This document shows, in pieces, positions 1-11,626 of a DNA stretch of 64,000 bases. The notes under the pieces were generated by a model that saw nothing but the letters and a program-made list of their open reading frames with translations, was not told the DNA's origin and did no database searches. The DNA is from Myotis daubentonii (Eukaryota; Chordata; Mammalia; Chiroptera; Vespertilionidae), in assembly GCF_963259705.1 (NCBI RefSeq), contig NC_081841.1, positions 86,937,063 to 87,001,062 on the forward strand, written 5' to 3'. Positions within the stretch are counted from its first letter, which is position 1. Each line of letters starts with the position of its first letter. A program made the position numbers and the translations under genes.

Positions 1-86
1 TCGATGTGTCTCTCATCGATGTTTCTAACTCTCTATCCCTCTCTCTTCCTCTCTGTAAAAAATCAATAAAAATATTTTTTTTAAAA
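1..86 (+). mobile_element. VES SINE, 3' end only (cut by window edge)
   Basis: The CT-rich tail (ctctcatcgatgtttc, then ctctctatccctctct) followed by AAATCAATAAAAATATTTT and an A-run is the 3' end of a bat VES SINE. The tRNA-related head lies outside the window. The tail matches the copy at 51981-52198, so this is the young AATAAAAATATAT tail class. Confidence 0.85.
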
Positions 87-94
87 AAGAAGGG

Positions 95-563
95 GGGCAG
101 GGAATCCTGTCATTGTGACAACATAGATTTGGTTAAGTAAAACAAGCCAGAGAGAGACCAGTGCAGTACGGTAACACTTCTATAGGAATTTTTTGTTAGT
201 TTGAACTCATAGAAACAGAGAGTAGAAAAGTGGTTGCTGGTTGCCAGGGACTGAGGGGTGGAAGAAATAGAGAAAGGCTGCTAAAAGGTTATAAACCTTC
301 AGTTATAAGATAAATAAGGTCTGAGGATCAAATGTATAACATAGTGACTCTTGCTGATAACACTGTATTTTATAACTGAAATTTGCTAAGAGAGTAGAAC
401 TTAAATGTTCTCAGCAAAAAAAATTTTACAAAGTAAATATGTGATAGATTTGTTAGTTAATTTAAAGGAGTCCTTTCCCACTGTACAGATATCAAATAAT
501 CACATTGTATATTTCAAATATCTTGCAATTTTATTTGTCTATTACATCTCAATAAAGCTGAAA
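95..563 (+). mobile_element. L1 3' end (L1MA-like), old
   Basis: The stretch gtggttgctggttgccaggg, then ataaggtctgaggatcaaatg, then a terminal part ending in tcaataaagctga, follows the usual order of a mammalian L1 3' UTR. No coding sequence remains. A similar 3' end occurs at 44680-45225, where a VES interrupts it. Divergence suggests an old insertion. Boundaries are approximate. Confidence 0.7.
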
Positions 564-2651
564 ATAGTGGGTATGAATCCACACTTTAATAATATTCTTG
601 ATAAATGGGGAAAAATACCTTAATTTTAATAGCCCTGATTTATTATTTCCTTTCCTTTGTGATATGGCTCATATTAGGAGTAGGCAAAGAGCCACCTCTG
701 CAATGCTGTTGTTCACATGTACTTTCATTAGTAGTATTTTTTAATCTGCAATCTCTCTGCATGGGGGGTTGTCAAGCTACTTGTCTATTTGCTGGGCATT
801 CATTTAGTTAAAGCAAGATAATATAATCTGAAAAGCTACTTACTCGACTATACTTTGAAATATTCTGAAAGCAAACAAAAGAGTAAGCATAATGGCCCCT
901 CCCCATGTCCGCTCTGTGGAATTCGATGCCCCATTCAGGAAAACTTCCACACTGTTCAAGATACAGGCTGTTCAACATACAGACAAGGAAGGGTTCCAGC
1001 ACCATCCGTTCCATGCATGTTAATAAGCTGAATCTCTTTCTTATATTTTTAGGCAAAATAAATACTAGTCCTCATATTTTTCCCCCCTAGATCCCAGATA
1101 ATGTCTTCAGCCAATTTCTGGGATACATAAACCCCCACTATGGAGGCCAGTCTCCTTGAGTAAACAAAGAGAACAGCTGTTTTTTTAATCACTTCTCAGA
1201 CAAAAGCCAGCTCTGCCCTTGTTCTATTATGTGTAGAATTATCCAGGCCCAGAGTGACCCGCCACTCTCTGAAATGCCCCTCAAACAACAAACACCAGCC
1301 CTCCAACTCCTTATTCAAGGGCATTCTCTCCTGGGGTGCTGCCACCTGATTGCCCTGAAGTGTGTTCCTCTCTCACAGAGACAACATTGTGAAATCCCTC
1401 AGCATTCCCTAAAGAAAATCTAGGGTTGAGTGTTATTCTGTGTTCTTTGAATCTCTGAGTTTGACCCAGAGGATGCACAATTCAGAAGCCATGTAATTGA
1501 ATTTCCTCTCACCAGCCTGCCCGGGCTTGCTGTCTGTCACTCATCACAGCCAATGTCTTTGTAAAGGGCTTTAGGAACCACATCTTCATGTCACCGAGCA
1601 AATAACATGTTAACTGTTAATTGACACAGGGAAATGCTCCAGGATTGTGTTCCTGTCTTTGTTAGAGGATGATAGGTGCCACTTTCCTTACAGTTTTCAG
1701 TGAGGTTATAATTTGAATTCCCCTTGCCCCCTAAGTGTTGGTTTTAGTCAGTGTCTCTGTTTTTGTGGCACGATTGGTTTTATTATTAAATTATACTAAT
1801 AGTTTTCAGAGTTTAAATTCTTTTTAAACTCATTTTCTCTTGCAGTAATGTATTTTATATATTTTTTAATCATACCAATAACATTTCCCTTGAGGGTCTT
1901 GGAATTTTAAAAATAGACTATGATAAAAATTGTGTAAATATTTAGGTATAAATCATTTCTATTTCCTCAAATTGTCTTTCCTTCTTTATCAAAGTCCTCA
2001 TATACATTCCCATGTAATATTATTTGAAGTGCACAGACACTATCTTGTGTTCAGCTTTTTTAAACTAAATATATATTTTTATATAAATATCAGCCAATAA
2101 ATGAACTTGAGCACCCTTTTGTTTGTTCCCTTGTTTGAAACAGGAAAAATAATGTCTACCACTCAAGACTGCATTGTGATTAAATTATGTTAACCTAGGT
2201 AAAAATCTCCAACAAAATGAGGGAAACATGGTTGAAACCGAGTTTAAGGTGACTGTATTAATAAAGTTCACAAAACTGTAATTTTTAATAATAATTCATT
2301 CCCTCATATTCTTTTGAGATAGTTTAGCCAGGTTACTGTCAATGACTGAATGTGAAACTGCTAAACACATTTAGTATATTCATAAATTGTATCCTACTTG
2401 CTTCTGAAAAGGAAACAAAGCTTACAGACTGGACACATTGCTCACCAGAGAGAACTGAATTTTACGGTTTTCTCATTGTTGTCTATTTTTGTGATTTTAA
2501 TAGGTTTTCAAATATGATAAAACTTCTTCTAATTTGCATTTTGTTATTTGTAAACAAGGCTAATGACACATGTGAGCCTTCCAAATTTTGTTATGTAAAT
2601 GCTCTATTCAAGCTCTTTGAATAGACAGGAGAATAGACAGGAAGTAGAATC
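564..2651. other. Unassigned AT-rich sequence
   Basis: No gene or transposon was recognised. The short open frames here lack coding character. Positions 1090-1640 are less AT-rich and repeat-free, and are discussed as a candidate conserved non-coding stretch. Confidence 0.5.
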
Positions 2652-2873
2652 TTTTTTCAATAGTTTATTGATTTTTAGAGAGAGAGGAAGAAAGAGGGAG
2701 AGAGAGAGAGAAACATCAAGTGAGAGAGAAATATCCATCCACAGCTTCCTGCATGCCCCCCACCAGGGAAACCGAGCCCCCAACCTGGACATGTGCCCCC
2801 ACTGGGAACTGAACCCAGGCAACCTTTCCGAGCACCAATGATGCCCAAACAACTGAGCCACACTGGTCAAGGC
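2652..2873 (-). mobile_element. VES SINE
   Basis: On the minus strand it runs from a tRNA-like head (rc of ggctcagttgtttggg) through a GA/CT-rich middle to an AATAAACT-type tail. The direct repeat aggaagtaga / aggaggtaga flanks it (2639-2648 and 2874-2883, one mismatch), supporting L1-mediated insertion. Open frames on both strands here are SINE artefacts. Confidence 0.88.
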
Positions 2874-2883
2874 AGGAGGTAGA

Positions 2884-3763
2884 CCCTTTTACCATGTCCT
2901 CCTTAGCCTGCATCTTTGGCTTTATAGTAAACAAAAACTATTTTGCATTTCCCATCATGCTCAGTTACCGGACAATAATCCTCCAGTGAAATTAACTCGT
3001 TCAGCAAAGAGCTTTTTCATACACCGAAGGTGTGCAACAGAAGTCAGGGGAACGAACCAGTAGCTTTTCCTGTGCCCTGAATCCTACAGATCAGCGACTC
3101 TTGGGGATGACTCCTTAGGAAGCAGAGCGCGTTTATTTGTACAGACCTGGCCAAAGTCCATCCTGTTTGTCCCATTTCTGACCGTTTTGGCACTGCTCTG
3201 GATACCCAACAAGTCTCCCACGTGTCTTTCAGAGGGAATTTCCTACTCCCGCAGCTGATCCCTGCTGCCCCAGACGGCCTACACTCCCAGGGTTTGTCGG
3301 GAGGCCATCTGGCCTTTGGGACTGGGGAGGGAGGACAGTTCTCCCGGGCATTCATTCCATACTGTTTGTCTCCGACGGGACTTTTCTTTGTTTGCTCCCA
3401 ACCTGCAAACTCTGCCAACTTCAGCATTAAAGCACTTAGGCAAAGCGATATTTCCCAAGAGGATAAAAAAGGAAAGACTCTATCAGGAAAATCTCTCTTT
3501 TTAAACTCCTGACCTTAATCATTAAACATTTGAAAGAAAAAACTGTTGACAGTCTTAAATATGTTGAGTACAATAAGCTAAAATCAATTCTCAAAGCTAA
3601 CGTTTGGTTGTCTAACTTAAATAATTTGGTCATTACCTTTTGGAAAAACCAACATGAACTGTAGTGCACTGAGGCCTGGAAAGAAACAAACAATTGTTTT
3701 AGCAATAGCAGCTAGCATTGTAGACCAACTCATGTCTGCCTAGCACTGTAAATTTCTAGCACG
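2884..3763. other. Unassigned sequence with moderate GC
   Basis: No family was recognised. A 127-codon minus-strand open frame (3044-3427) and overlapping plus-strand frames share the same GC-rich stretch. None shows a recognisable domain, so I do not call a gene. Confidence 0.4.
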
Positions 3764-4230
3764 ATGTTGATAATAATAGTGATAAATTATTCCTTAATTG
3801 ATATTGGTGTATTGCTGATGCATTTACCATGTGCTGATAGGCATCATTTTAATCTGATTCTCATAAGAAGTGTGTGTTGTGGGGGAAGGGGAAGTATTAT
3901 GATTCCTCTCTATTTTTTTTTTAAATATATTTTATTGATTTTTCACAGAGAGGAAGGGAGAGGGATAGAGAGTTAGAAACATCGATGAGAGAGAAACATC
4001 GATCAGCTGCCTCCTGCACACTCCCTACTGGTTATGTGCCCGCAACCAAGGTACATGCCCTTGGCCGCAATCGAACCCAGGACCCTTGAGTCCGCAGGCC
4101 GACGCTCTATCCACTGAGCCAGACTTGTCAGGGCCTCTCTATTTTTTAAATGAAGAAACAGAGGTTCAAAAAGTTAAGGTAGCTTGCCCAAGGCCACAAA
4201 CGAGGCATATACAAGACTAAAAAGCAATTA
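3764..4230 (-). mobile_element. MIR SINE, split by a VES
   Basis: The left part (gcatttaccatgtgctgatag, then ctgattctcataagaag) and the right part (aatgaagaaacagaggttc, then aggtagcttgcccaaggcca) are the two halves of an antisense MIR. The VES at 3920-4134 inserted between them, so the order MIR first, VES later is visible directly. Confidence 0.75.
3920..4134 (-). mobile_element. VES SINE inside a MIR
   Basis: The full-length antisense head ends with ccactgagccagacttgtcaggg. The target duplication ctctctatttttt lies on both sides, merging with the T-rich tail on the left. The pol III box B is visible in reverse as gcaatcgaaccc. The young tail contains tatattttattgattttt. Confidence 0.9.
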
Positions 4231-4385
4231 CATTGCTCCTATGTTGGTATTGTACTTCACGTGCCACCTACCAAAGGGGAAAATGTTGCGTATATGAGTA
4301 AATAGGTGTCCTTAAACCTATAAAACCTCATCCCAGCAGCACCTTACTTCTGTACAGTAGTTTTCTTGCCAACGTGGTGCTCTGT

Positions 4386-4480
4386 TTTTGCTGTTCTCAT
4401 TAGGCACTCTTTTTTAACGTTTTTGGTTTCACCAGGCCTATTAACGCCATTTTGCAATGCTAATAGCACCCCAATGAAAA
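4386..4480 (-). repeat. Unassigned ~90-bp repeat, left inverted copy
   Basis: The reverse complement of this segment matches 5401-5491 at roughly 88% by eye. Shared blocks include GGTGCTATTAGCATT, CAAAATGGCGTTA, CTGGTGAAAC and AAAAAAGAG. The copy is bounded by GGTGCT and AGCACC, which could be short terminal inverted repeats. I do not recognise the family. Confidence 0.65.
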
Positions 4481-5145
4481 TCACTCCTTATTAGTTAAAT
4501 AAACAATTTGATTCTTAATCCAAGAGCACAGCCAGAATGGATGCCTATGATGTCACATGAGTGTTTTAGGTGGTTACTGCACACTAAGCAAACACACCCA
4601 TCATTGCTATTTGAATTAAGCATGATATAATGTATAAAATTTCAGGAATCCTTTTCCCCCTTCCAGTGTCACAGCTCTGTTTTTAAAGTTTTCCCTGTTT
4701 GACTATAAATGCAGTCTTTTTAGCTCTGATTTGCTGCTTTTTCCACTTCTATATGAAAACTTCAAGAAAAATACAAAGCCATCTGAGTCTTTTCCACCTT
4801 GGAAATTAGAATGATTTTGTTCCATCCTGTAAGGATTCAAATGTTGTTCCTTCCTGTTTAAGTTGGATGAGTTTTCACTTGGAGGAACTGAACGTCTGCA
4901 GCTGAGCTCTCCCCTCACATTCTCCGCCATGTGTGGTCGATTAAATCCCAGCAGCATGGAGGAGGTTTCCTGAACCACCGCACTTCCTGAGGAGCACTGG
5001 GTTTACATCTACTTTCTAAATATTCTTGGATCTTGATGGAGACAATTTCTTCTCCATAGGCTCAGCACAGAACAGGTTGGGTTAGATGTGAGCACACCTC
5101 TATCTAACTTGGCAGCAAATTACTCTTTTAAGAAACTGCACTGCT

Positions 5146-5400
5146 GCCCTGGCCAGTTTGCTCAGTGGTTAGAGGGTCAGCCCATGGACCAAAAGGTCAC
5201 AGGTTCAATTCCTGGTTAAGGGCACATACCTCGGTTGCAGGTTGGATCCCTGGTCCTGCTCAGAGTGCATGTTGGGGAGGCAATCAATCGATAATCGATG
5301 TGCCTCTCTCACATCAATGTTTCTTTCTCTTTCCCTCTTCTCCTTTCTTTCCACTCTCTCTTCAAAGATGAATGGAAAACATATCCTCAGATGAGGATTT
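5146..5400 (+). mobile_element. VES SINE
   Basis: The tRNA-like head (ccctggccagtttgctcagtgg, box A region; ggttcaattcc, box B) leads to a CT-rich body and the tail aatggaaaacatatcctcag atgaggatt. This belongs to the tail class ending TCCTCAGGTGAGGATT. It sits directly against the right copy of the inverted repeat pair. Confidence 0.88.
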
Positions 5401-5491
5401 TCACTTGGTGCTATTAGCATTACAAAATGGCGTTACTCGACCTGGTGAAACTAAAAATGTCAAAAAAGAGTACCTAATGAGAATAGCAAAA
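5401..5491 (+). repeat. Unassigned ~90-bp repeat, right inverted copy
   Basis: This is the partner of 4386-4480 in opposite orientation, about 0.9 kb away. Similarity continues from tcacttggtgctattagc to gagaatagcaaaaagg and then stops. The VES at 5146-5400 abuts its left edge, so the original left boundary may be altered. Confidence 0.65.
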
Positions 5492-7110
5492 AGGAACTGG
5501 AAACTACACTGTTTTCATTAAAGATCTCAGTCTTCCTACTTGTCATAAGATTGTCTTTATTTTCTGTAAATGCTTTTATGCAAATACACACCTGGATTTC
5601 AATGTGGATGCTTGGCTCAGAAAAGCCATAATAAATGCCTCTAATAAAATAAAATTGGAACACAAGCAGGTGCCTGGAAGACAGTCATGAAAAAAAAAAT
5701 GATGAGTCAATGGTGAAAAGATATTTTGCAATTATTTTATTGGAGGTTTTGGTGGTGGTGGTGGTGGTGGTGGTGGTGGTAGTGATGTAAAAATATCAGA
5801 ATCATTTTTAAAAATACAATGAAGTAATGCAATACTTTGTGATTCTTTTGGGAAAGTATTCCTTAAATCTGATAATTAAAATCAGTTTTCTTTTGATTTT
5901 ACTAGTAGACATCTATTTAAATGTGCTTGACATAAACATATTGTTAGATTACACATAGAGAAAGAAGGTATGTCATTTGTATTGGAGAACATTTTTTTAA
6001 AATGTTGTACAATGAAGCTACATTAATAAGGGTTTCTTTCTTTGACTACATAGAGCCACTTATCGTAGAGATGTTAGCAACTAACACTTGCTAACAAATT
6101 TAAGTATCAATCAGGTTTCAGAGAAATATATTTCCCTACTTAAAAGAGAAAACTGTGTTCCAGACTTTGGAGTATTTTTTATATTTACATTTACTTATAT
6201 TTAATTTTATTTGTTACCTTTTATTTTTTTGCTGTTATACAGAAGAGTATTGCTCATTAAAGTTGAAGCTGCAACCCAGCTATCATACTTTAACATTTTA
6301 TCTCACATGTGTGCACTTTTAAGCAAAATTATTTTCTATTAAAACCATATAACCTCAATACACCTTCACCCTCAAGTGTTTTCTTTAAAAAGATATATTA
6401 TACTTGGTTTAAAATGACAAGATATGAAAGAAGAATAAAGCCAAAATAGGAGAAAAATACCTTCTTACACAATTCAAAAAAGAAAAAGCCAAATTTAACT
6501 TTTATTCAACTCAATTACAATTGTACGTGTTCCCAACACTTAGGTTACAAACTAGACAAATTTAAAAGTCAAATGTGGACTGATTTTCCCAAGCAGCGGC
6601 AGAGCCTATGGAAGCCTCGCTCCCTCATACAGGACTGAAACACACAGGAAATGGTCTGAAAAGGGTCTTCCGGAATAAATATTTGCAAGAAGAATCAGGC
6701 TTTTCAGAAAAAAACATTACTTGCCACGCTCCAGCAGCATTGGCCTCCCATCTGCTCCTCAAATAGGCCCAGCTCTCTCCCAGGCATTCCTAAAGTCTGT
6801 TCTTCCTTCCTAAGATCCTCCTGTGCCCTCTGCTCACCCAAACGGGTCTTTCTCCTTCCTCAAGCGTAAATATCACTTTGTCCAGAGGTCTTTCCACACC
6901 AACCAACCCAAAGTAAGTTCCCAGTGAGTCTCTCAGCCCCCTTTTTGTGCAGATCACCTACCATATATAGATAGCCAATATCTCATCGAACTTAGGATGC
7001 CAACAATTGGTAGACACACCTCTATATTACATATCACAAAGAAAAGAAAAGAGTTTTAATCAAGCTATGACACATTTAATTCTAGGATGTGTCCTGATGT
7101 TGGATATATT
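5492..7110. other. Unassigned AT-rich sequence
   Basis: No gene or named repeat was recognised apart from the GGT microsatellite at 5751-5783. A small C/T-rich patch near 6720-6960 has no coding frame of note. Confidence 0.5.
5751..5783 (+). repeat. (GGT)n microsatellite
   Basis: About eleven uninterrupted ggt units end at tagtgatg. Confidence 0.95.
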
Positions 7111-7119
7111 AAAATATAG

Positions 7120-7310
7120 GAGGTGAGGGTGAGTGGGAAGAGATTAACCAAAGAATTTATATGCATATATGCATAACCCATGGACACAGACAATAGCGTG
7201 GTGAAGGCCTGGGATAGGGGAGCGGATACAGGCTAGAAGGGGTCAATGGGGAAAAAGGGGGTACATCTGTAATACTTTCACCAATAAAGATGTTAAAAAT
7301 ACTAAAAAGA
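7120..7310 (+). mobile_element. Young L1 3' end, strongly 5'-truncated
   Basis: It contains the vespertilionid L1 3' UTR motifs aaccaaagaatttatatgca, cataacccatggacacagac and ccaataaagatgtt. The same motifs lie at 18500-18650 and 23820-23990. The short repeat aaaatatagg flanks it (7111-7120 and near 7314-7322), consistent with target-primed insertion of about 190 bp. Confidence 0.85.
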
Positions 7311-7581
7311 AAAAATATAGGGGAAATGTGTGCCTTAGAATTGATGGGACATCATCTAGGTGTCTATATTTGGATCTGTGTCCCCCACTCGTCGAAAGTG
7401 TCACACTCAAGGGCAGGGACCATATCTGTATTATTTACCCTCCAAGCCTACATATTTATTAAATAAGTAAATAGGTGGCCAGATGGCCATGAAGATAGAT
7501 CATTATTAAATAATATGTCATTTGAGGTCTGATTCTCATTCACACCTCTATATTTTTTTGCACTCAGAAAAGTGGCCCGAG

Positions 7582-7751
7582 CCCTGACCAGTGTTGTTCA
7601 GTGTTTAGAGCATTAGCCCATTCACTGAAGGACTGTGGGTTCGATTCTCGGTCAAGGACACGTACCAGGGTGACAGGTTCAGTTCCCAGCCCTGTCGAGG
7701 TGTGTGCAGGAGCCAACCAATGGATCAATGGATGTGTCTCTCTCACATCTA

Positions 7752-7809
<58 letters not shown>

Positions 7810-7891
7810 CTTCTTCCCATGCTCCCTCCCTCCCTCCCTTCCTTCCACTCTCTTTAAAATTCAATGGAAAAAATATCCTCAGGTAAGGATT
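7582..7891 (+). mobile_element. VES SINE with expanded (CT)n
   Basis: The head ccctgaccagtgttgttcag and box B gggttcgattctc are clear. The tail is ttcaatggaaaaaatatcct followed by caggtaaggatt. The CT-rich body has grown into a (CT)n tract at about 7751-7803. Open frames of arginine/glutamate or serine/leucine repeats here are microsatellite artefacts. Confidence 0.9.
7751..7803. repeat. (CT)n microsatellite inside a VES
   Basis: This is a continuous ct tract within the SINE body, followed by tccc/ttcc runs. Confidence 0.95.
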
Positions 7892-10119
7892 AACAACAAC
7901 AAAAAAGCAAGCAAGCCAGAAAGAAAAGTAGCCTTAATTCATTATAGTAAAAGACATAAAATATGAAATAAAGGATTTCTTACAACCATTCTCAATAAGT
8001 AGTATCCTCTTATATAACTTGCACCTAATATCTGTCAATGTCTCTTCATCTTTAGTTAAATAAGTTCATGAACTTATAGAATATGATGTTTGAAAGAGAG
8101 ATCAGGTGGGGTTCAAACTCAAATCTTTAACTACATATTCCCTCATCTGTACAAAGGAAAGATTAAACTACACAATCTCTGCTAGACTATTAGCTATTAG
8201 GCTGTGGGAGTGCAGAAGGTAACGAGTTGTAGAGAATATTCCATGTTGTCTGCATTGTCATAAAAAATAGAAAGAGAAAGAAGAACTTATTCAGCCAATA
8301 TTAAAACCCACTCTGGGCTGTGGATCTATTTTTTCATAGATTAGATACATTTTCTTAATTACTGGGAAGAGAATATCTGATACTACTCAAAAGAATTCTC
8401 CATGGAAGCCAAAAAGAAAATAATGTTTCATTTATAACATTATTGCTTTTGCAGAATAAAAATGCTCTTGGTGAAAATCTCACTAAAACTATTGCTAGTG
8501 TTCTATAGCCTCACTACCATGTAAGTATAAAAATGCATGTAAACAGGAGAGTAAGGAAGTTACAATAACAGCAAAAGGTTTGTGCTTTGGCATTCTCTTC
8601 AAGGATGTATCAATGACTTTCTGGCAGTATGCCTCTCTTTCCCCTGAATTATAGTCCACAAACCATGATTGCAGCTGATTTAGGATAGTAACAGGGGCAA
8701 TGTCTTGGTACCATAATGAGGACAGCACCAACAAAGTTGTCTGGAAAAAATTCCAGGTTACTGGACCCATTCAGCTTAATTCTAATTTAGGTACAAAATT
8801 ATGTTAAAGTCCTTCAGTATTCTCAACTGAAAGAAAAAGATGACAAGTACAGCAATTCACAGGTTACTGCTCTGTTGCCTGTTTGCTAGTTTTGAGACAA
8901 TGCTTTTGTCCTGTTAAATCAAAGAAAATAATGTTATAAAGTAATTTCCAAATTCACAGCTCAACCCAGAAGTTCAATGCTTCCTGGAAAGTCCCCAGAA
9001 CTGGATCAATTTTTCAATTCAAATGAATAGAACAACTATGCGTCCTATACCTCATAAGTCTCCAAATTTAACTTGACGCCTATTCCCTTCTTCCAGATGG
9101 CTAGTAGCGGGGAGGGGCAGAACTAGTAAGAAGCCCAAAGAGACATGGATCCTATGTACAGTTCCTGAGACACCTGTGTCCAATGGTCTTTCTCTGTCCC
9201 AATCAGTTTTCCCTGAAGCTAGCATTACTAAACAGAATTACCCAGGTAAACAATAAATGTTAAGTATGTAGACATTTTCATCCTTTAGGGGTTTACTGCA
9301 TAAAACCATGAAACTAGAATTTTTTTCTCTTCAAAACTAAAAGTTTAGAATCAACAACAAAAAGTCATTTCCCCAGAAGATATCTAGTGTCACCCCTCCT
9401 CCATTATAAGTCAATAGTACTTATCTTCCCGGGATGGCTTGTCACCTCATATGAGGGACTCTGACATTTTGTGGGATGGCAAACCACTTCTGTCATCCTT
9501 ACTTCATGCCCCAGGGATAAGATGTGTCAGGTAAAGTTGAAGGAAATATGAAGGAAAGAGCAAAGGAAGGAAGAGGACGGAATCAGATATCACCTTATTT
9601 TCTCTTCCATCTCCAATGTTTTAATAGCAATAATATTTCATGAAGACATTGGGAATATGCATTAGATGGAAGTAGCAGACAGTGAAGATATATAAGAATA
9701 TAGACTAAAAAATATGTCATAACTTACTACTTGCCTTCTGGACCCTTTCAATGATGTTTAGGTCTTAAGAGAGACTCTATTGATTTCTTTTCTATATTAG
9801 CTTCCTGTTTATATTTTACTTATCTTTCCCCCATCATCATCATAACTTTATAACCCATGAAATCAGAGCTTAAAACTGGGGAAAGAAATTTTAGTCTGAA
9901 TAAATTGAATTTTACTTTGTTTTTTCCCTGGGTGATCAAAATGCTTCAGAATTCTCTTCATAGTTCACTCACATAACCATCCTTCCCTTCTTTCCTTATC
10001 TCTTACCTTCATAATCTTTTAAATATTTCTTCTCTCTTTTTTCTATCTCTAAATCTTCATGAATCTCAAAAGACTGTGTTTAATGAATATGGCAAGTGAT
10101 TTTAAAAAAAGGTATGTAT
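7892..10119. other. Unassigned AT-rich sequence
   Basis: No mobile element was recognised. A 91-codon minus-strand open frame at 8495-8770 has a fairly protein-like composition and is treated as a separate low-confidence entry. Confidence 0.45.
8495..8770 (-). other. Open frame of uncertain status, possible exon or pseudogene fragment
   Basis: This is a 91-codon ATG-to-stop frame in otherwise AT-rich unassigned DNA. Its composition is balanced (Trp, Tyr, Cys and charged residues) rather than low-complexity, with a stretch reading QLQSWFVDYNSGEREAYCQK. I cannot name a family. No splice sites, promoter or poly(A) signal clearly belong to it. It may be a chance frame or a decayed exon. Confidence 0.2.
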
Positions 10120-10790
10120 TAGAACTGAGCAGAGAGTAAACAAGTAACAGTACCACCAGTTTACAAGCATATGGAGCAAATGGAATGCCACACAGTTCTG
10201 GTCGTCATGCAAGTTGGTACAACCACTTTGGAAAATTAAAGCTGAGCCTATGCATAATGTATGACCAAGAATTTTCCTCATGTACCTATACAACACTCAA
10301 GAGAAATATAAATATATGTACACCAAAAGACATGTAGAAGAATGCTAATAGCAGCATTGTTTATAATATCTGAAAGCTGGCAATAGCTCAATTCTCTCAT
10401 TGAATGACTAAATCATCCAATAGAATACTGAATAAATACTGAAAGGAAGTATTGCTGCACATAACAACGGTGAATATTACAACTACAATGTTAAATTACA
10501 GCAACCAGAAAATTAAAAAGAGTAAGTACTATAGAGAGTGATGTTTCAAAAGCTGGAAAAAATAAAATAGTATATGAAGAGATAAAATGTCAGAGTAATG
10601 ATTATTTTGGGGGGATGACTTAATGATGTAATGTCAGGGTATGAAGGAAGTTTCTGGGTTATTAGTAATGCAGTGTATCTTGAACTGGATGTTTTACCTG
10701 GGCATGTTCACTCTCTAAAAATTCATATAACTTAAGATCTGTACATAATACTACATGTAAATTATACTTTGATTTTTTTAAAGCCATATT
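10120..10790 (+). mobile_element. Ancient L1 3' portion (L1M-like)
   Basis: Degraded motifs of the L1 ORF2 C-terminal and 3' region appear in order: ttggtacaaccactttggaa, then a poorly preserved ORF2 end, then agcagcattgtttataat, then ataacaacggtgaatatta and a terminal part with aattatactttgattttttt. Many stops are present. The element is long dead. Confidence 0.65.
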
Positions 10791-11367
10791 AGTTGGATTC
10801 TGGTTTCTCTAAAATAGGAAAAATGCTCTTTATATCCCTTTCTTACAGATCTTTAAACCCTGGGATTTTAATAATCTTTGTTTCTCTGCTAAACAGCTCC
10901 TAAATTCTAAACTTAGATATGACCTATCATCTGAATGATATGCCTAACATTGAATGTAATTCAAATCATTATATAATATCAGTAGACTTCCAAAGTCAAC
11001 CTTGGAACTGTGTTTGATGATAAAAAGTCAAGATTTCATATAGTAATGGGGTAATTATTTTAAAATGGAGATACAATAGAAAAAGCAATCACCATAGCTA
11101 TACTATAATAAGTATTAGAGGGACAACAGTAATAACTGTAGATTGAGTCTGACACTCTTCTGGCTCAAAGTAATTGACTAAAATTTCCTGAATTGTGTTC
11201 CTCTAAAAAAAGGTTGAAAGGATAATGGTTGATAGATAAAAGTGAGGATGGTGAAATAAAAATGATTGCTAACATTAATTAACTCCAGATACCTGTGTTT
11301 GCCACTATTATTCTGCTTCCTGCCTTCTATTATACAGCATTGTAGTGTTATTCTATCTATTCAGGGT
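10791..11367. other. Unassigned AT-rich sequence
   Basis: No gene or repeat family was recognised between the old L1 and the first Helitron. Confidence 0.5.
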
Positions 11368-11620
11368 TCCCCTAATATATAAAAAGCCAGGGGCCGACAC
11401 GACAAAACAACTGGATGAACAACCGAACAGCAGGCTGTGTGAGGCGACCAGGCTGGCAAGGGTGGCACTTGAGAGCAACCAGACAGGCAGGCAGGTGAGC
11501 AGTTAGGAGTCAGCTTCAGCTGTCCCGGATTGTGAGAGGGATGTCCCAGATTTGAGAGGGTGCAAGCTGGGCTGAGGGGACCCCCCCCTCATGCACAAAT
11601 TTCATGCCCTGGGCCTCTAG
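11368..11620 (+). mobile_element. Helitron, HeliBat-like, copy 1 of a tandem trio
   Basis: The 5' side reads tcccctaatatataaaaagcc, related to TCCTATATAATAAAAGGC. The 3' end is atgcacaaatttcatgc followed by cctgggcctctag, giving the Helitron terminal hairpin and CTAG, then T. It is about 250 bp and has no coding capacity. The base before the 5' TC is T, so the left edge is less certain than the right. Confidence 0.8.
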
Positions 11621-11626
11621 TATATA

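Noticed and set aside
3044..3427. 127-codon minus-strand frame
   Set aside because: Overlaps open frames on the other strand in the same GC-rich stretch; no recognisable motif.
7564..7966. Arg/Glu- and Ser/Leu-repeat frames
   Set aside because: Translations of a CT/GA microsatellite in a VES; the same applies at 16834-17047, 53116-53439 and 55134-55403.
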